Virus record (IMG/VR): IMGVR_UViG_3300008113_000026
Span: 1-64,000 of that record
Reading direction: 5' to 3' (one strand)
Source: a virus
DNA length: 64,000 bases
In this document: positions 51,901-58,081 of the stretch, one piece after another
How the letters are laid out: the number at the start of each line of letters is the position of its first letter
Position numbering within the stretch: the first letter of the stretch is position 1
Translations under genes and position numbers: made by a program
Notes under the pieces: generated by a model
The model's input: only the letters and a program-made list of their open reading frames with translations
What the model was told of the DNA's origin: nothing
Databases searched by the model: none

Positions 51901-54178
51901 CTTTTGATGCATTTAAAATAATAGAGTTTAAATGATCATTGATTTCAGCATAGCTTAAAAATCCTGGGAATTCATTGGTTGGATTGTTTACTAAATTTAT
52001 TGGGGTTTCATAATACCCATCTTCTTTTTTGTCGTACGTTGGTAGAGCTTTGACTACTATAACATCGTTTTTGACTAATACAGTTGCTAACGTGATAAAG
52101 AAAGAGTCAAATGCTGTATCAATTCTAACGTCAAATTCAGTAGCGGTTAGTTTTTTTCCGTTCTTAAAAACTCGTACATTCTCTTTGGGAGTTCTAATAT
52201 CAATACTGTCAAACTCAAATGCATCTTCGCCGCCAATTGCAATACGTTGATCGATAATTTCTTGGATTGATAGTTTATTACACTTTACCCAACCATTAAC
52301 ATAGTTGTTGTTTTCTTTTAAAAATCCGTTTTTAGTATTGCCTACTACCACTTGTCCATCAACAAAATATTCAAACGCATCTTCTGATAAACAATTTTCA
52401 AATGTGTAACCGCCAACGTTTGACACAGTTTTGTAAACAAGAGGAAAGCCTAAAATACTGTCATTGTTACCAACACCAATTTGATAGCCAAATACTCTAG
52501 AACCAGAAAAGTTTGTATCTTTATAGATATCGCTATTGGAGAAACTTGCACCATTTGAATCAAAGATATCAAACAATGGTGATTGATTAATATGTTCTTT
52601 TTGTTGTGACTTTATCCATTCACCATTTTTAAAAACCCAAGATGTTCTACCATTTTTAATACCGCTAATAACAAGTAGTCCATCATCTAAATTTGGTAGT
52701 GAGTCTTCTGCCTCTTCTAAGTGAAGTTTCTTAACTCCGTTGATGTCAATAAACTGTACTTGATAAATTTTATTCTTTACATCTAAGTCAGTGTCTGAAA
52801 GAAATACAATTCTATTGCCGTCTTCTAGTGCTTTTCCGTCAATATAATAGCCTAAAGAGCCTTCAATATTGCTAAAAGCGTCAGTAACTGTGTCATCTAA
52901 AAAATTAACATACTTTGTTATTTTAGAAAAATTAAACAGTTGCATATTTGGACGAAACTCAATAATAGGACGTTGAGCTCTATCAAATGATGTAAATGTT
53001 GGATCAGTATTATTCAATAGGGAACTAGTGTTCACCACATCAATGTGGAACCATCTATTATATCTACTCCATGGGTTTTTATCTTCACTTGCTCGATTAA
53101 TCAAGATATAATCAGGGTTAACAGGATATTCTGAAACCTCATCAAAAGGTAACTCATCAAATCCAGTATCATCAAAAGATGTTTCAACGATTGTTGAATA
53201 GCCTTCGATTGTAAGTAGACTATTGTAGTCAACCAGAGTGATACTGTTTCCTACTCCCTCAACAATATAAGTTTTATCTCGATATTTTTCAGGAAACACT
53301 GTGTCTGAAAAAACAATCTTCATTCCATTTGACAAGTGTATTCCGTCTTTAATTTCGTAGGTCTTTTTACCTATAATTTCATTTTCAACATCTAGCTCTG
53401 TATTCTCTTTTTGGTCTCTAATTAAAAATCTGCCAAAAAGAGTGTTGTCATTTCCGTTGACATAAAACAGTGTACTTGGTGTGCTTTCTACTACATTGAA
53501 AATAACTGAACCTGATGTTGCTCCGTTATTTTGTACTCCATCCCAAGAATCAACATCTCCACTGCTTCTTTTATTTTTAATATAGAAAGACTGATCAACT
53601 GTATCAACTTCAAAGATGTAAGTAAATCCTCTGTACAAAGTAATTGTAGGATTAACTGCAATTTCATTTGTGCTAAAATTCCAATTGTCATCAACAATTT
53701 TTACTTTAATTGTACTAGTAACTTCTTTTTCTTTTCCGCTAATTCTAACTGTCGCTGGACCGCTAGGTAACCAAACATAATTTCTAAAATTAACAAACTT
53801 GTCTAAATCAATAAAGGTATTCCAAGTATAACTCTGTTGTCTAAACAACTTATCTTGGTTACGAATATCTGCACCAAAGTACTTTAAACTATTGATAATG
53901 TCTTCAAAAGTTTTGTTAAACTCTACTTGATCTGTTACTGAATTTTTTATTACAATACCTGGTTCTAACTCATAGCGGTTTCTTAAATCAGTACCCTCAT
54001 TGATATAGGAGTCACTAGCTGGCTTATAGTTTCCAATAATTTTATCACCAATAAATCCGTCAACCTTCTTTAATGTTGGTTTCTCAATTAATTGGTCTAT
54101 CGTTCCAGTTAAGAATTTTTTGTTTGCATCTGTTCTAAAGATTACTGGAAGTAAGTCTACTGATTTTCTTTTACTCAT
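39935..54178 (-). CDS. Giant baseplate-linked protein of 4,747 residues
   Basis: One uninterrupted 14.2-kb gene in the place of T4 gene 7 (1,032 residues), just after gp6 and before the fibres. By eye it is modular. Residues 1-2200 are mixed beta-rich with W-E-P-N-I-D-Y-E-I-G-N-V-V-R-Y (about 1665), a carbohydrate-binding-module-like turn. About 2240-2670 has FG-GAP-like repeats (F-G-S-D-I-V-S-N-K-N-G ... A-P-G), a beta-propeller pattern. Near 3085 and 3435 are G-x-G-Y ... P-P/T-V-x-I repeats. About 4153-4240 has two tandem CBM5/12-like modules. No protease or transmembrane part was seen. It is probably a baseplate wedge or a long fibre-like arm with sugar contacts. Confidence 0.75.
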   Translation of the reverse strand: MSKRKSVDLLPVIFRTDANKKFLTGTIDQLIEKPTLKKVDGFIGDKIIGNYKPASDSYINEGTDLRNRYELEPGIVIKNSVTDQVEFNKTFEDIINSLKYFGADIRNQDKLFRQQSYTWNTFIDLDKFVNFRNYVWLPSGPATVRISGKEKEVTSTIKVKIVDDNWNFSTNEIAVNPTITLYRGFTYIFEVDTVDQSFYIKNKRSSGDVDSWDGVQNNGATSGSVIFNVVESTPSTLFYVNGNDNTLFGRFLIRDQKENTELDVENEIIGKKTYEIKDGIHLSNGMKIVFSDTVFPEKYRDKTYIVEGVGNSITLVDYNSLLTIEGYSTIVETSFDDTGFDELPFDEVSEYPVNPDYILINRASEDKNPWSRYNRWFHIDVVNTSSLLNNTDPTFTSFDRAQRPIIEFRPNMQLFNFSKITKYVNFLDDTVTDAFSNIEGSLGYYIDGKALEDGNRIVFLSDTDLDVKNKIYQVQFIDINGVKKLHLEEAEDSLPNLDDGLLVISGIKNGRTSWVFKNGEWIKSQQKEHINQSPLFDIFDSNGASFSNSDIYKDTNFSGSRVFGYQIGVGNNDSILGFPLVYKTVSNVGGYTFENCLSEDAFEYFVDGQVVVGNTKNGFLKENNNYVNGWVKCNKLSIQEIIDQRIAIGGEDAFEFDSIDIRTPKENVRVFKNGKKLTATEFDVRIDTAFDSFFITLATVLVKNDVIVVKALPTYDKKEDGYYETPINLVNNPTNEFPGFLSYAEINDHLNSIILNASKDLNTAIDRNNLRDLENLDKYGRRFVQHDGLVAMAGALIANKDYNLIHSIRWSALEYQRYKILVLQKFTELAEYANIPDALDKIILSIAKDKTPASMFYYSDMLPYGLNKRDYTYTVNDTNIKAYAYGSEIYDRFLFGKKAILVYVNGEQLTIDKDYSFDVNNPLVRFVNTLSVSDEILIRVFNNIHGAVMPMSPTKLGLYPSFEPAIYLDDTYIEPTSVIQGHDGSVTVCFGDDRDQLLLELEKRIYNNLKVEYDPRILDVNEILPSIFRKTGYTSEQFDQSIEDEFLKWVGIYSIDYTANENEIYLNNFGFKYVNSNGIIDRNAFITGSWRKIYKQHYDTDRPHTCPWEMLGFYKKPTWWETEYGPAPYTSGNDVMWKDLEYGYIRNGVRKGYDEKYARPGLSNIIPVDSYGSLKDPLQVNAVKDFDYSARYTNWSFGDMGPAETAWRRSDIYPFAVQIAMALIMPAKYATLGFDTSRNVFNIANQIVYKDSLERLSPSALKVFSNTIDNNFVYATGYHPYIVENLRQRFSNPAFRLQNYLNRIQSNLIYKVGGFTSKDKFRVALETVTSYKTVDKVYVPEENYQLVLSTGSPTKTLTMSGIIVERTEAGYMVRGYDSNSPYFTIKKAIHATNDPVISVGGTTEPFIYWSANATVNAGLVVANGQQYYRAISTHLTKQAFDPGLYYPLPYLPAIGGVEAFVPNSFEDVDTIVPYGTKYNSIQDVFDFILGYGEQVKSLGFKFENLLPELDVIADWKLAGKEFLFWSLQNWSTSSVISLSPFAEKIYFTSEDSVVDDLYDSFYDYTLLKADGTTIDRTKVRISRQEGSFVIDTAGTADGVYFVKISLVQKEHVVVFDNKTIFNDLIYEPTSGYRQKRFKIKGFMTDGWKGDFYIPGFVYDSAKINDWEPNIDYEIGNVVRYQTKYYQAKARTLARELFNYEDWTLLGKQPVAQLLPNFEYKISQFEEFYSLDSVNFDNSQQKYAQKLIGYVPRTYLNSLIPDESSQYKFYQGFIREKGTTLPLEKFAVANNTATGAHISLQEEWAIRLGTFGGENSYEEIEFTLDQNKINQDPQIFEFEYNNLKSSLDKAYKVSLSDMQIRPADYNGQPWPTLDVSPVNGNGYSQYQKIPTAGYVRLDDVVFTGLYENNILTLSSSASLREGDTVWLAIDNSGNWGVKRYTLSPVTIINYTVDNANNLISFNTDVAHKLKLRDFVSISRLDDPLNGVYEVLGIPDGTTFVVKTAFNDIPTAGEILNGSMYYFASSRFANLDDLASIPGLARWQNCEFVWVDNVGDGTWAVLEKEANTKALPIRPRINQSGQKFGNTTIIAPVSKNIIVSATELERGRVYVYERNALGSEDVILHQSYLLEENFSDILTIQDVKNGVAIPEIQRLHGASLDCWENTSLTIRYIVSGAPNSSNAKWKVLGQALDPIKKVLDFNKSSSELFDEGAIKIVKFNNDLDEYRTEVVLASPIAQEGANFGHKVKFVGSDKPTLLVSSPGQDGGIGAIFVYYLDSSNVWQVYTVGGNPYNLRSAVTDVNSKSNFGSDIVSNKNGTVLAVSAPGHLKDRTQVHSGAVFIFRKDPGSYSYQLTQTIYADDYLESNDLLLKGVIKSYNTIAQIISFQASDNSIVRNNGSFIADGFRIGQSVIIAGSTNAGNSGEFVISELSVLRMAFKPLRSLTDETATTTITITGQGTIRNDRFGDKLAMSADGTALLISSDHSSTEKLDAGLVYVLKLQTNASYALDQKITSPATETGELFGSNLALSDDGKTLLVTAIGGGQATPVAFDTYTERYTDSAQRYGSEYVLNPTSAAAPLRTTFDTGSTRFVSKAQSSGAVYLYQKLGNKYVFGESLISGDSASFDGYGTGIATDGEFMLVGAPKYDLKVIGTLEDSNQLTTYTDSGTVVIFDKKRDIDQACGCGSSWSWSKVRVQEAIIDVDKIKKVISYNNSTLEIIDHYEIYDPIKGKLPSKVLNEIKYIQPFDPAVYTVALETSAKVRVDNKTTWLDDHVGEVWLDTSTLRFVWYEQGNNEFRANNWGKLFPGSTVDVYEWVKSDFRPSEWAQLADTTDGLALGVSGQPLNPDNTVLSINQYYDPVVNDFVNVYYFWVRNKITLPDLAFRNLSSFDCARIIEDPKGQGIKFASFLATNSLSLTNAKKSLNGDKINIDVYYQTSEKEINRHSHWQLVNENVTYLNLDPSIENKLIDSLVGQDVAGNPVPDPTLSPKLRYGTSYRPRQSWFKDRDLALKIMIEYVNEVLRKHDIVGKSNITSLEEVEDYPSISLGHYDEVIELSDEISLIGTNGKAQTKLSAEVINGRIVSVNIDDPGNGYKVAPTVRIYGDGQGATIQTAIDLNGRVVSVRIVNQGYGYTQIPKLIARPYAVLTILDTEIDKWAIYQYKNKAFVRESTQTVNVPKYWSYIDWVDPSYAVDVPATYAINFISDLESFIFETGSTVEIRTPGDGRKIILRKTAPGIGNYLDDYDLVFRENGTVQFNNKLYDKAAAGLGFDNVTRYDQGGFDETNTTELRIILNAIKDNIFTGDLASYWKKFVFVAVRHVLSEQLFVDWVYKTSFITPLVDAGTLDQDDVYRFNDFSYVEDFIKEIKPYKSKFRESTVSYNTTEKMGVGVTDFDLPAYVDSVTGKIKLPTSSMINNVYPYKHWGENYGFTVSDIRVGLAGENYITPPIVTIVPVSGDTGTGATAIAKISNGKLSSIIVTNPGSGYLTTPRVILTGGSNYLTNFVNGSAYAVLSNSKVRTNQIQMKFDRTSDKGLYTGEILNRNLDTDGITLNYVLAYPSTSTDTNYPALQDESTIKLFLNDAEISADNYRITFRNDLSTVITFNLALPARQNLRIQYIKNTLYTVDTFTQSSGESYTDTFKLTFPPELDTDKIIVRELNSSTNTGSEIITSDYLIQLRQVVETGFTKYVGYINFKNIPTPGSTITVQYAKNINIQNAVDRIITSYYPTANMPGKDVTQLIKGVEFGGVEIQGLNFSVSSGWDGLPWFTQGWDTFVNSYKDLLVISNGTTSTYELGYTPLLGTKINVYFDGVRVDDENYGTVNQTNNDALFNTITTNGSTSTLTLPQVPVTGTKIEIRQELSDGVNLPTDDIVLDTNITGGDFSTISDAGEIRFRTATGLSATDISLDGGEFLSVEHSPSTEELVKGEIFDTLSMTVFNSPGAGSNLISTKQFIMDGSTMQFVIQDTIGSGQEIFVLIGNFVAKENTDYTLTANSNGTTTVEIITTEYGVDQLSTTNTLALTVQKTTIGGNSILSRFSYTVTSANAGASSFEILSEVNYQDIGSYYISISNTSSLTKVAGRSKRAKIIITNTPTLTAGTVINILLFGSTVKTYSEIYNQEIVIDNNTTYTLTKPPGNIAPLHVMAAVTRLTSSTEDWKGPWEENVYYVINDTVLYNNVSYICKIGHTSTQTNSNLEFSAWASTTSYDVNDIVSFSGQYYICKVTHTSNTTTLTPDNIVYWGAHITNRPDEDTARIYWGLAPTQRMMPPETEYYEVTQNSQTFRLGENIPYLTRTLSISDIEVYKNGKIIVVGRDYEFDTIDNTVTMSSGVAQVGDVIAVCILRDSDYVIFGNQITFRSPSKIQAGQRVSVVTYTNHDENLIRREVFKTNPNRNEYKLSRPVYNINNVWVDVNGRPLIPNYDYQVVDRDYIQISNRFNLGNNDRVVVTSISDIVSSEAVSYRMFKDMTNAVQFKRLSKNSTVTLTKALLSTDREIEVSDTSIFGVVNVNNPKPSSIFVAGERIEFRSIVGNKLTNLTRGTLGTGVADSYPIGTKVFNVGNNETIPYREGYTIKTYKTPENYKFNQTTNRYQQYVNGNWVNVTTVASYTLTDFSFNEAIGLEDQVTVYMAGKILTKPVRGTNQLIRHDFSITHNSNEVNSQNQTGDLIVAPDFTITKVGNNYVLTVNPSVLNLADDSTVISNVDIKVVQKIGKIWYTLGGTTTIQQESTPQARFLQEFTAELPDKYYYGKLS

Positions 54179-54181
54179 TTT

Positions 54182-57100
54182 TTATCCATTACTAGAAACG
54201 ACAATTGGGCCATTAGTTTTAATAAGTCCTGATGTTACTGTATTAATTATTTCTAATTCACCTACGTCAGCTGTACTTAAGAATATTTCATCAGCTTGAC
54301 AAAATACTTGAAATAAACTACCAAAATATTTTTCTGGGGCACTTGGTACGATTAAAAAGTTAACCACATCTGGGCTTAATTGTTTAATAACGTATGCGCT
54401 CAATTCACCAAAGTTAAATGTATCTCCAAAATCCCAGTTGTCTAAACTGAAGTATTCATTGATTGCAACAATAACTCTAGACTTTATATCGTTGTCATTA
54501 GTTACAGATCTTGGATTTTTAACGATGAAAAATTTTGCTTGCAAATCTACGTTAGCGCCAGTACCAAACAATAACTTGTATTTGGCTGGATGATAAACTA
54601 CCTCGTCACTGATTGACTTAACTGAGTTTATACCTGAACTAAACTGTTCAAATAATTCGTTTGAACTAGGAGCTTTTGGTGGCTCGCCATCTTGAGTTAG
54701 CAACCAAGAACGTAATAGATCATCATAATTTTTTGTTAGCAAATATACATCAATAATGTTGGTCTTACAAGGATCAATTCTAAAATCTTGACTTGCAGTG
54801 TGTACATATTGGAATGTTAATCCTGATCGTCCTGGATAAGCAACTATACTATTATCTAATACTAAGCTGTAAGAGCTATCTAAAACTTTAACAACATTTT
54901 CTGTAATAGAATAGAAATAAAACACTTGTCCTGGTTGATAATTGTTTAAATTAGCAACATCTAATTCACTATTAAATGTTGCAACTAACGAACTATCAAG
55001 AATTTTTTTGTAAATTTGATCATTAAGTTGTACACTTTGGATAAACACAAAAGAGCGTTTAGTTCCAATAATTGGGTCAATTAGATCAGGTTTAACAACA
55101 TTATCAAAGGAATCTGGATCATCAACAATTCCGTCTCCAGTTTCATCTGAAAAGGAAATATTGATTCGATTGTTATCTAAATATCCATCAGCATTTGAAA
55201 TCATATTAGTAATTTCAAATTTAAAATCTGAACCCAATGCTAAGCCTGTTTCAAGATCTTCATTGATTGACATCACTGAAATATAATCAGTTGCATTGCC
55301 GCCCAACTTACTGGTATATTTTTTATCCTGTTCATTGAAATAAAAACTTATTTCTTTTTCACTTTGAAATATGTATTCTAATCCTCGGTAATATACAATT
55401 ACGTTATCACCATCATTTTTAAAAGCAATTAACCAACTAGCATCTAAACCTAAATTACTAATGTCGCCTGAGTAAGTTGGGCTAAAAGTGCTAGAGTAAT
55501 CAAGATTATTAGAATTAATAATTTTCCACTCACCAAGAGTTCTATCATATCTTAATCCAAAATCTCTTCTTAAAGAAATTTGATTAACTATTTCAGTTTC
55601 AAAAGCAAACGGAATATCTGTAACAAATACAGGAATGACTTCTACGGGAATAGCACCACTTGGTACTGGCGTAGTAATTCCAATAAGTCCTACTCCAAGA
55701 TCATCAGTGCCTGTGCCTAAATTGCTACCGTCACCAGATGTATAAGATACTTCAGTCCAAATATAATCTTTAGTATTCTTAGTCTTAATTGATGTTATAG
55801 TATTATTAGGGGCAAAATATTTTCCTGTTGGAGGGGCAAATTTTACAAGTGCTTCTGATTTAATATAACGCAATGTTGATTGTGTGTATTGTCCAATACC
55901 AACTGCTTGTAATGTTGCATTGCTTTTAAAATAACCTGTTGCAAGGTTAGGCAACACTGACACGTTCTGCCAGCTGGCTCCAATCTCACCTATTTGTAAT
56001 CTATCAAATTGTTGATAATAGAAATCTCTTGTTGACTCTTTTGCAAGCAACGGTTCAATAACAGTTTTCATAATACCAAACACTTCGTTTTTAGTATTAA
56101 ATTTAAAGTTGAAGCTTGTTGTATAATCATTCCTATACAGTGCGCCATCTGTACCAAACAAATTAATTGAGCTAGAACGACCTGTTGGATCAGTTAATTC
56201 AAAATATCTACTGATGCCAGAAGATGTTCTGTTAACTGCTTTGACTTTAACAACTTGTTGGTTGTTTGTTAAAGGAACAATATTATAATCTTCCCCAGTA
56301 ATCATTCTATTTTGTGTATAGTATACTTGTGGAGCCTTTTGTTTAATACTGTCATTAGTTTCTGATGCGGCGCTATTTGATACACTGCCCTTCAGTCCTA
56401 AATTCATAGTCAATGTTTGTGCTTGACCATCTCTGTTTATAAAAGGGAATCTAATTTGTACATTGTCTAAATCTTGTGGACTAATCACATAACTTAAACC
56501 ATTACTTGTTCTATAATAGAGTCTAAAATTTCCGTTAGGAAGTTTACCAAAAACGCCATCGCTGAAGTTTAGATCAATTTGATCGTTTTCTCTTGTATTA
56601 ACACTATAAAAACTTTTAACTTTATTTTTTACACTGTTGTAAATTGCATTAGTGCCTGTAACGCTATCTAATTTTGTCCACAAATTTGACAAAGTATTAT
56701 TGGCATCAATTTCATATAGCCAAACATCTGTATCGTTAATATTTTGAATATCAACGCCCACTATTTCATTAGCTACTGGGTTTGTTAAAGAGAAGTCAGA
56801 ATTTTGTAGTGTACCTTCTTTAAACATAACAAACCAACCACTGTTGGCACTAGAGCTTCCTTTGTTATCATTTCTGTACATTACACCAAACGTCCCGCCT
56901 AATGTTGGGGGCTCTTCTCCAATGTCAGTTCTATTAATAATGCTAGAACTTACAAGTTCAAATGACATTGGAATTCCTCCAATTGTTTTACTAAATGTAA
57001 ACAATGGCACATCTGTTGTATTTGTTCTTAAATTATATTGTTCTGTAGGGATACTATTAATTGATCTGCTAGCATTTGGCTTTCCAAAAACAGCAGTATC

Positions 57101-57592
57101 CATTGCAGAGTTCATCACTAATGTAAACTGTGAATACCAATCTCTGTTTGTTGTGTCGTTCCAAGAAATAACTCTATTTGCAAGGTTTGTTCCGTTAGAA
57201 TCAACAAGATTATCTGTTGTACTTACAGAGTTGACTTTTAATAATCCCTTAGCAGATTGCGTTCTTTTAGGATTATAACTAATCAACTTTGCCAGTTTTA
57301 AAATACTGTCTCGTCTTTGTGCAGTGTCTAAAAAGTTTTCACGTGCATTTAAGTCAATGCGGAAGCTCAAACTTTGCGCTAGAAACGCAATCATGTCTAT
57401 TAGAGCAACATATTCACTGCTGTCAATGTAGTCGTTAAAACTTTCAGGGAAGTTTTGACGAAGGTACTCAATCATACTACGACGAATCGTCTCAAAATCG
57501 TAGGATTTAAAGTCGGCATTTTGGAACGTTTGATAAATCTTCGTCCAATCCTCGCCAACTAATAAATTATTTTGTCTTTCTGTGCTAGCCAT
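54182..57592 (-). CDS. 6: Baseplate wedge protein gp6
   Basis: 1,136 residues, longer than T4 gp6 (660). The N-terminal 120 residues have the gp6/baseplate-J pattern: F-E-T-I-R-R-S-M-I-E-Y-L-R, S-S-E-Y-V-A-L-I-D-M-I-A-F-L and F-L-D-T-A-Q-R-R-D-S-I-L. Further beta-rich domains follow and the end resembles V-I-K-Q-L-S-P-D-V-V-N-F. gp6 forms the wedge ring that changes shape at infection. It has its own late-promoter-like box and a GGAG site, and is followed 3 bases later by the giant gene. Confidence 0.85.
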   Translation of the reverse strand: MASTERQNNLLVGEDWTKIYQTFQNADFKSYDFETIRRSMIEYLRQNFPESFNDYIDSSEYVALIDMIAFLAQSLSFRIDLNARENFLDTAQRRDSILKLAKLISYNPKRTQSAKGLLKVNSVSTTDNLVDSNGTNLANRVISWNDTTNRDWYSQFTLVMNSAMDTAVFGKPNASRSINSIPTEQYNLRTNTTDVPLFTFSKTIGGIPMSFELVSSSIINRTDIGEEPPTLGGTFGVMYRNDNKGSSSANSGWFVMFKEGTLQNSDFSLTNPVANEIVGVDIQNINDTDVWLYEIDANNTLSNLWTKLDSVTGTNAIYNSVKNKVKSFYSVNTRENDQIDLNFSDGVFGKLPNGNFRLYYRTSNGLSYVISPQDLDNVQIRFPFINRDGQAQTLTMNLGLKGSVSNSAASETNDSIKQKAPQVYYTQNRMITGEDYNIVPLTNNQQVVKVKAVNRTSSGISRYFELTDPTGRSSSINLFGTDGALYRNDYTTSFNFKFNTKNEVFGIMKTVIEPLLAKESTRDFYYQQFDRLQIGEIGASWQNVSVLPNLATGYFKSNATLQAVGIGQYTQSTLRYIKSEALVKFAPPTGKYFAPNNTITSIKTKNTKDYIWTEVSYTSGDGSNLGTGTDDLGVGLIGITTPVPSGAIPVEVIPVFVTDIPFAFETEIVNQISLRRDFGLRYDRTLGEWKIINSNNLDYSSTFSPTYSGDISNLGLDASWLIAFKNDGDNVIVYYRGLEYIFQSEKEISFYFNEQDKKYTSKLGGNATDYISVMSINEDLETGLALGSDFKFEITNMISNADGYLDNNRINISFSDETGDGIVDDPDSFDNVVKPDLIDPIIGTKRSFVFIQSVQLNDQIYKKILDSSLVATFNSELDVANLNNYQPGQVFYFYSITENVVKVLDSSYSLVLDNSIVAYPGRSGLTFQYVHTASQDFRIDPCKTNIIDVYLLTKNYDDLLRSWLLTQDGEPPKAPSSNELFEQFSSGINSVKSISDEVVYHPAKYKLLFGTGANVDLQAKFFIVKNPRSVTNDNDIKSRVIVAINEYFSLDNWDFGDTFNFGELSAYVIKQLSPDVVNFLIVPSAPEKYFGSLFQVFCQADEIFLSTADVGELEIINTVTSGLIKTNGPIVVSSNG

Positions 57593-57615
57593 TCTTCGTC
57601 AATCTCCGATATTCA

Positions 57616-57623
57616 TATTTATC
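57616..57623 (-). promoter_or_regulatory. Late-promoter-like GATAAATA box before gp6
   Basis: On the minus strand GATAAATA, 23 bases before the gp6 start, with GGAG between. Same sequence as the box at 39917-39924. Confidence 0.55.
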
Positions 57624-57646
57624 GTAATTAAAATATGCTTACTTAA

Positions 57647-58081
57647 TTACTCAGTGATCAAACCTAATTCTTTGTCAAAGGTCAGTTTAAGAACAGATGA
57701 CAAATTATTTGTTTGATATCTCAATGTTATTTCTAATAATATTCCACTTTGAAACTCATCAACCTTGATATCTTCAGCAATGACTCTCGGATCGCTTTGA
57801 ATAATCTGTTTGATATCATCTGATATTGAATTTCTAAGGTCTTCAGTTAATGGTTCAAAAATGGCGTCCCATATGATAGTACCGTAGTTTGGGTTCATCA
57901 CTCGTTCACCTTTTCTTGTATTAAAATGATTTATGATGTCCTGTCTAATACATTCAATGTCGTAAGTTTTAAAATTTTGTGAAGCTTTTGCACTGCTGAA
58001 TCCTTTATAAATGTGTGCAGTACGCACCCCATAATTCATAGTTGTAGCAGTTGGTTTTATTACTAATTTTTTAATAGCCAT
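57647..58081 (-). CDS. 25: Baseplate wedge protein gp25
   Basis: 144 residues against 132 in T4. Matches the gp25/GpW family: Y-D-I-E-C-I-R-Q-D-I-I-N-H-F-N-T-R-K-G-E-R, then M-N-P-N-Y-G-T-I-I-W-D and a late L-L-E-I-T-L-R-Y. It is a small core wedge protein that initiates sheath assembly together with gp53 and gp6. It overlaps gp5 by one base. Confidence 0.92.
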   Translation of the reverse strand: MAIKKLVIKPTATTMNYGVRTAHIYKGFSSAKASQNFKTYDIECIRQDIINHFNTRKGERVMNPNYGTIIWDAIFEPLTEDLRNSISDDIKQIIQSDPRVIAEDIKVDEFQSGILLEITLRYQTNNLSSVLKLTFDKELGLITE

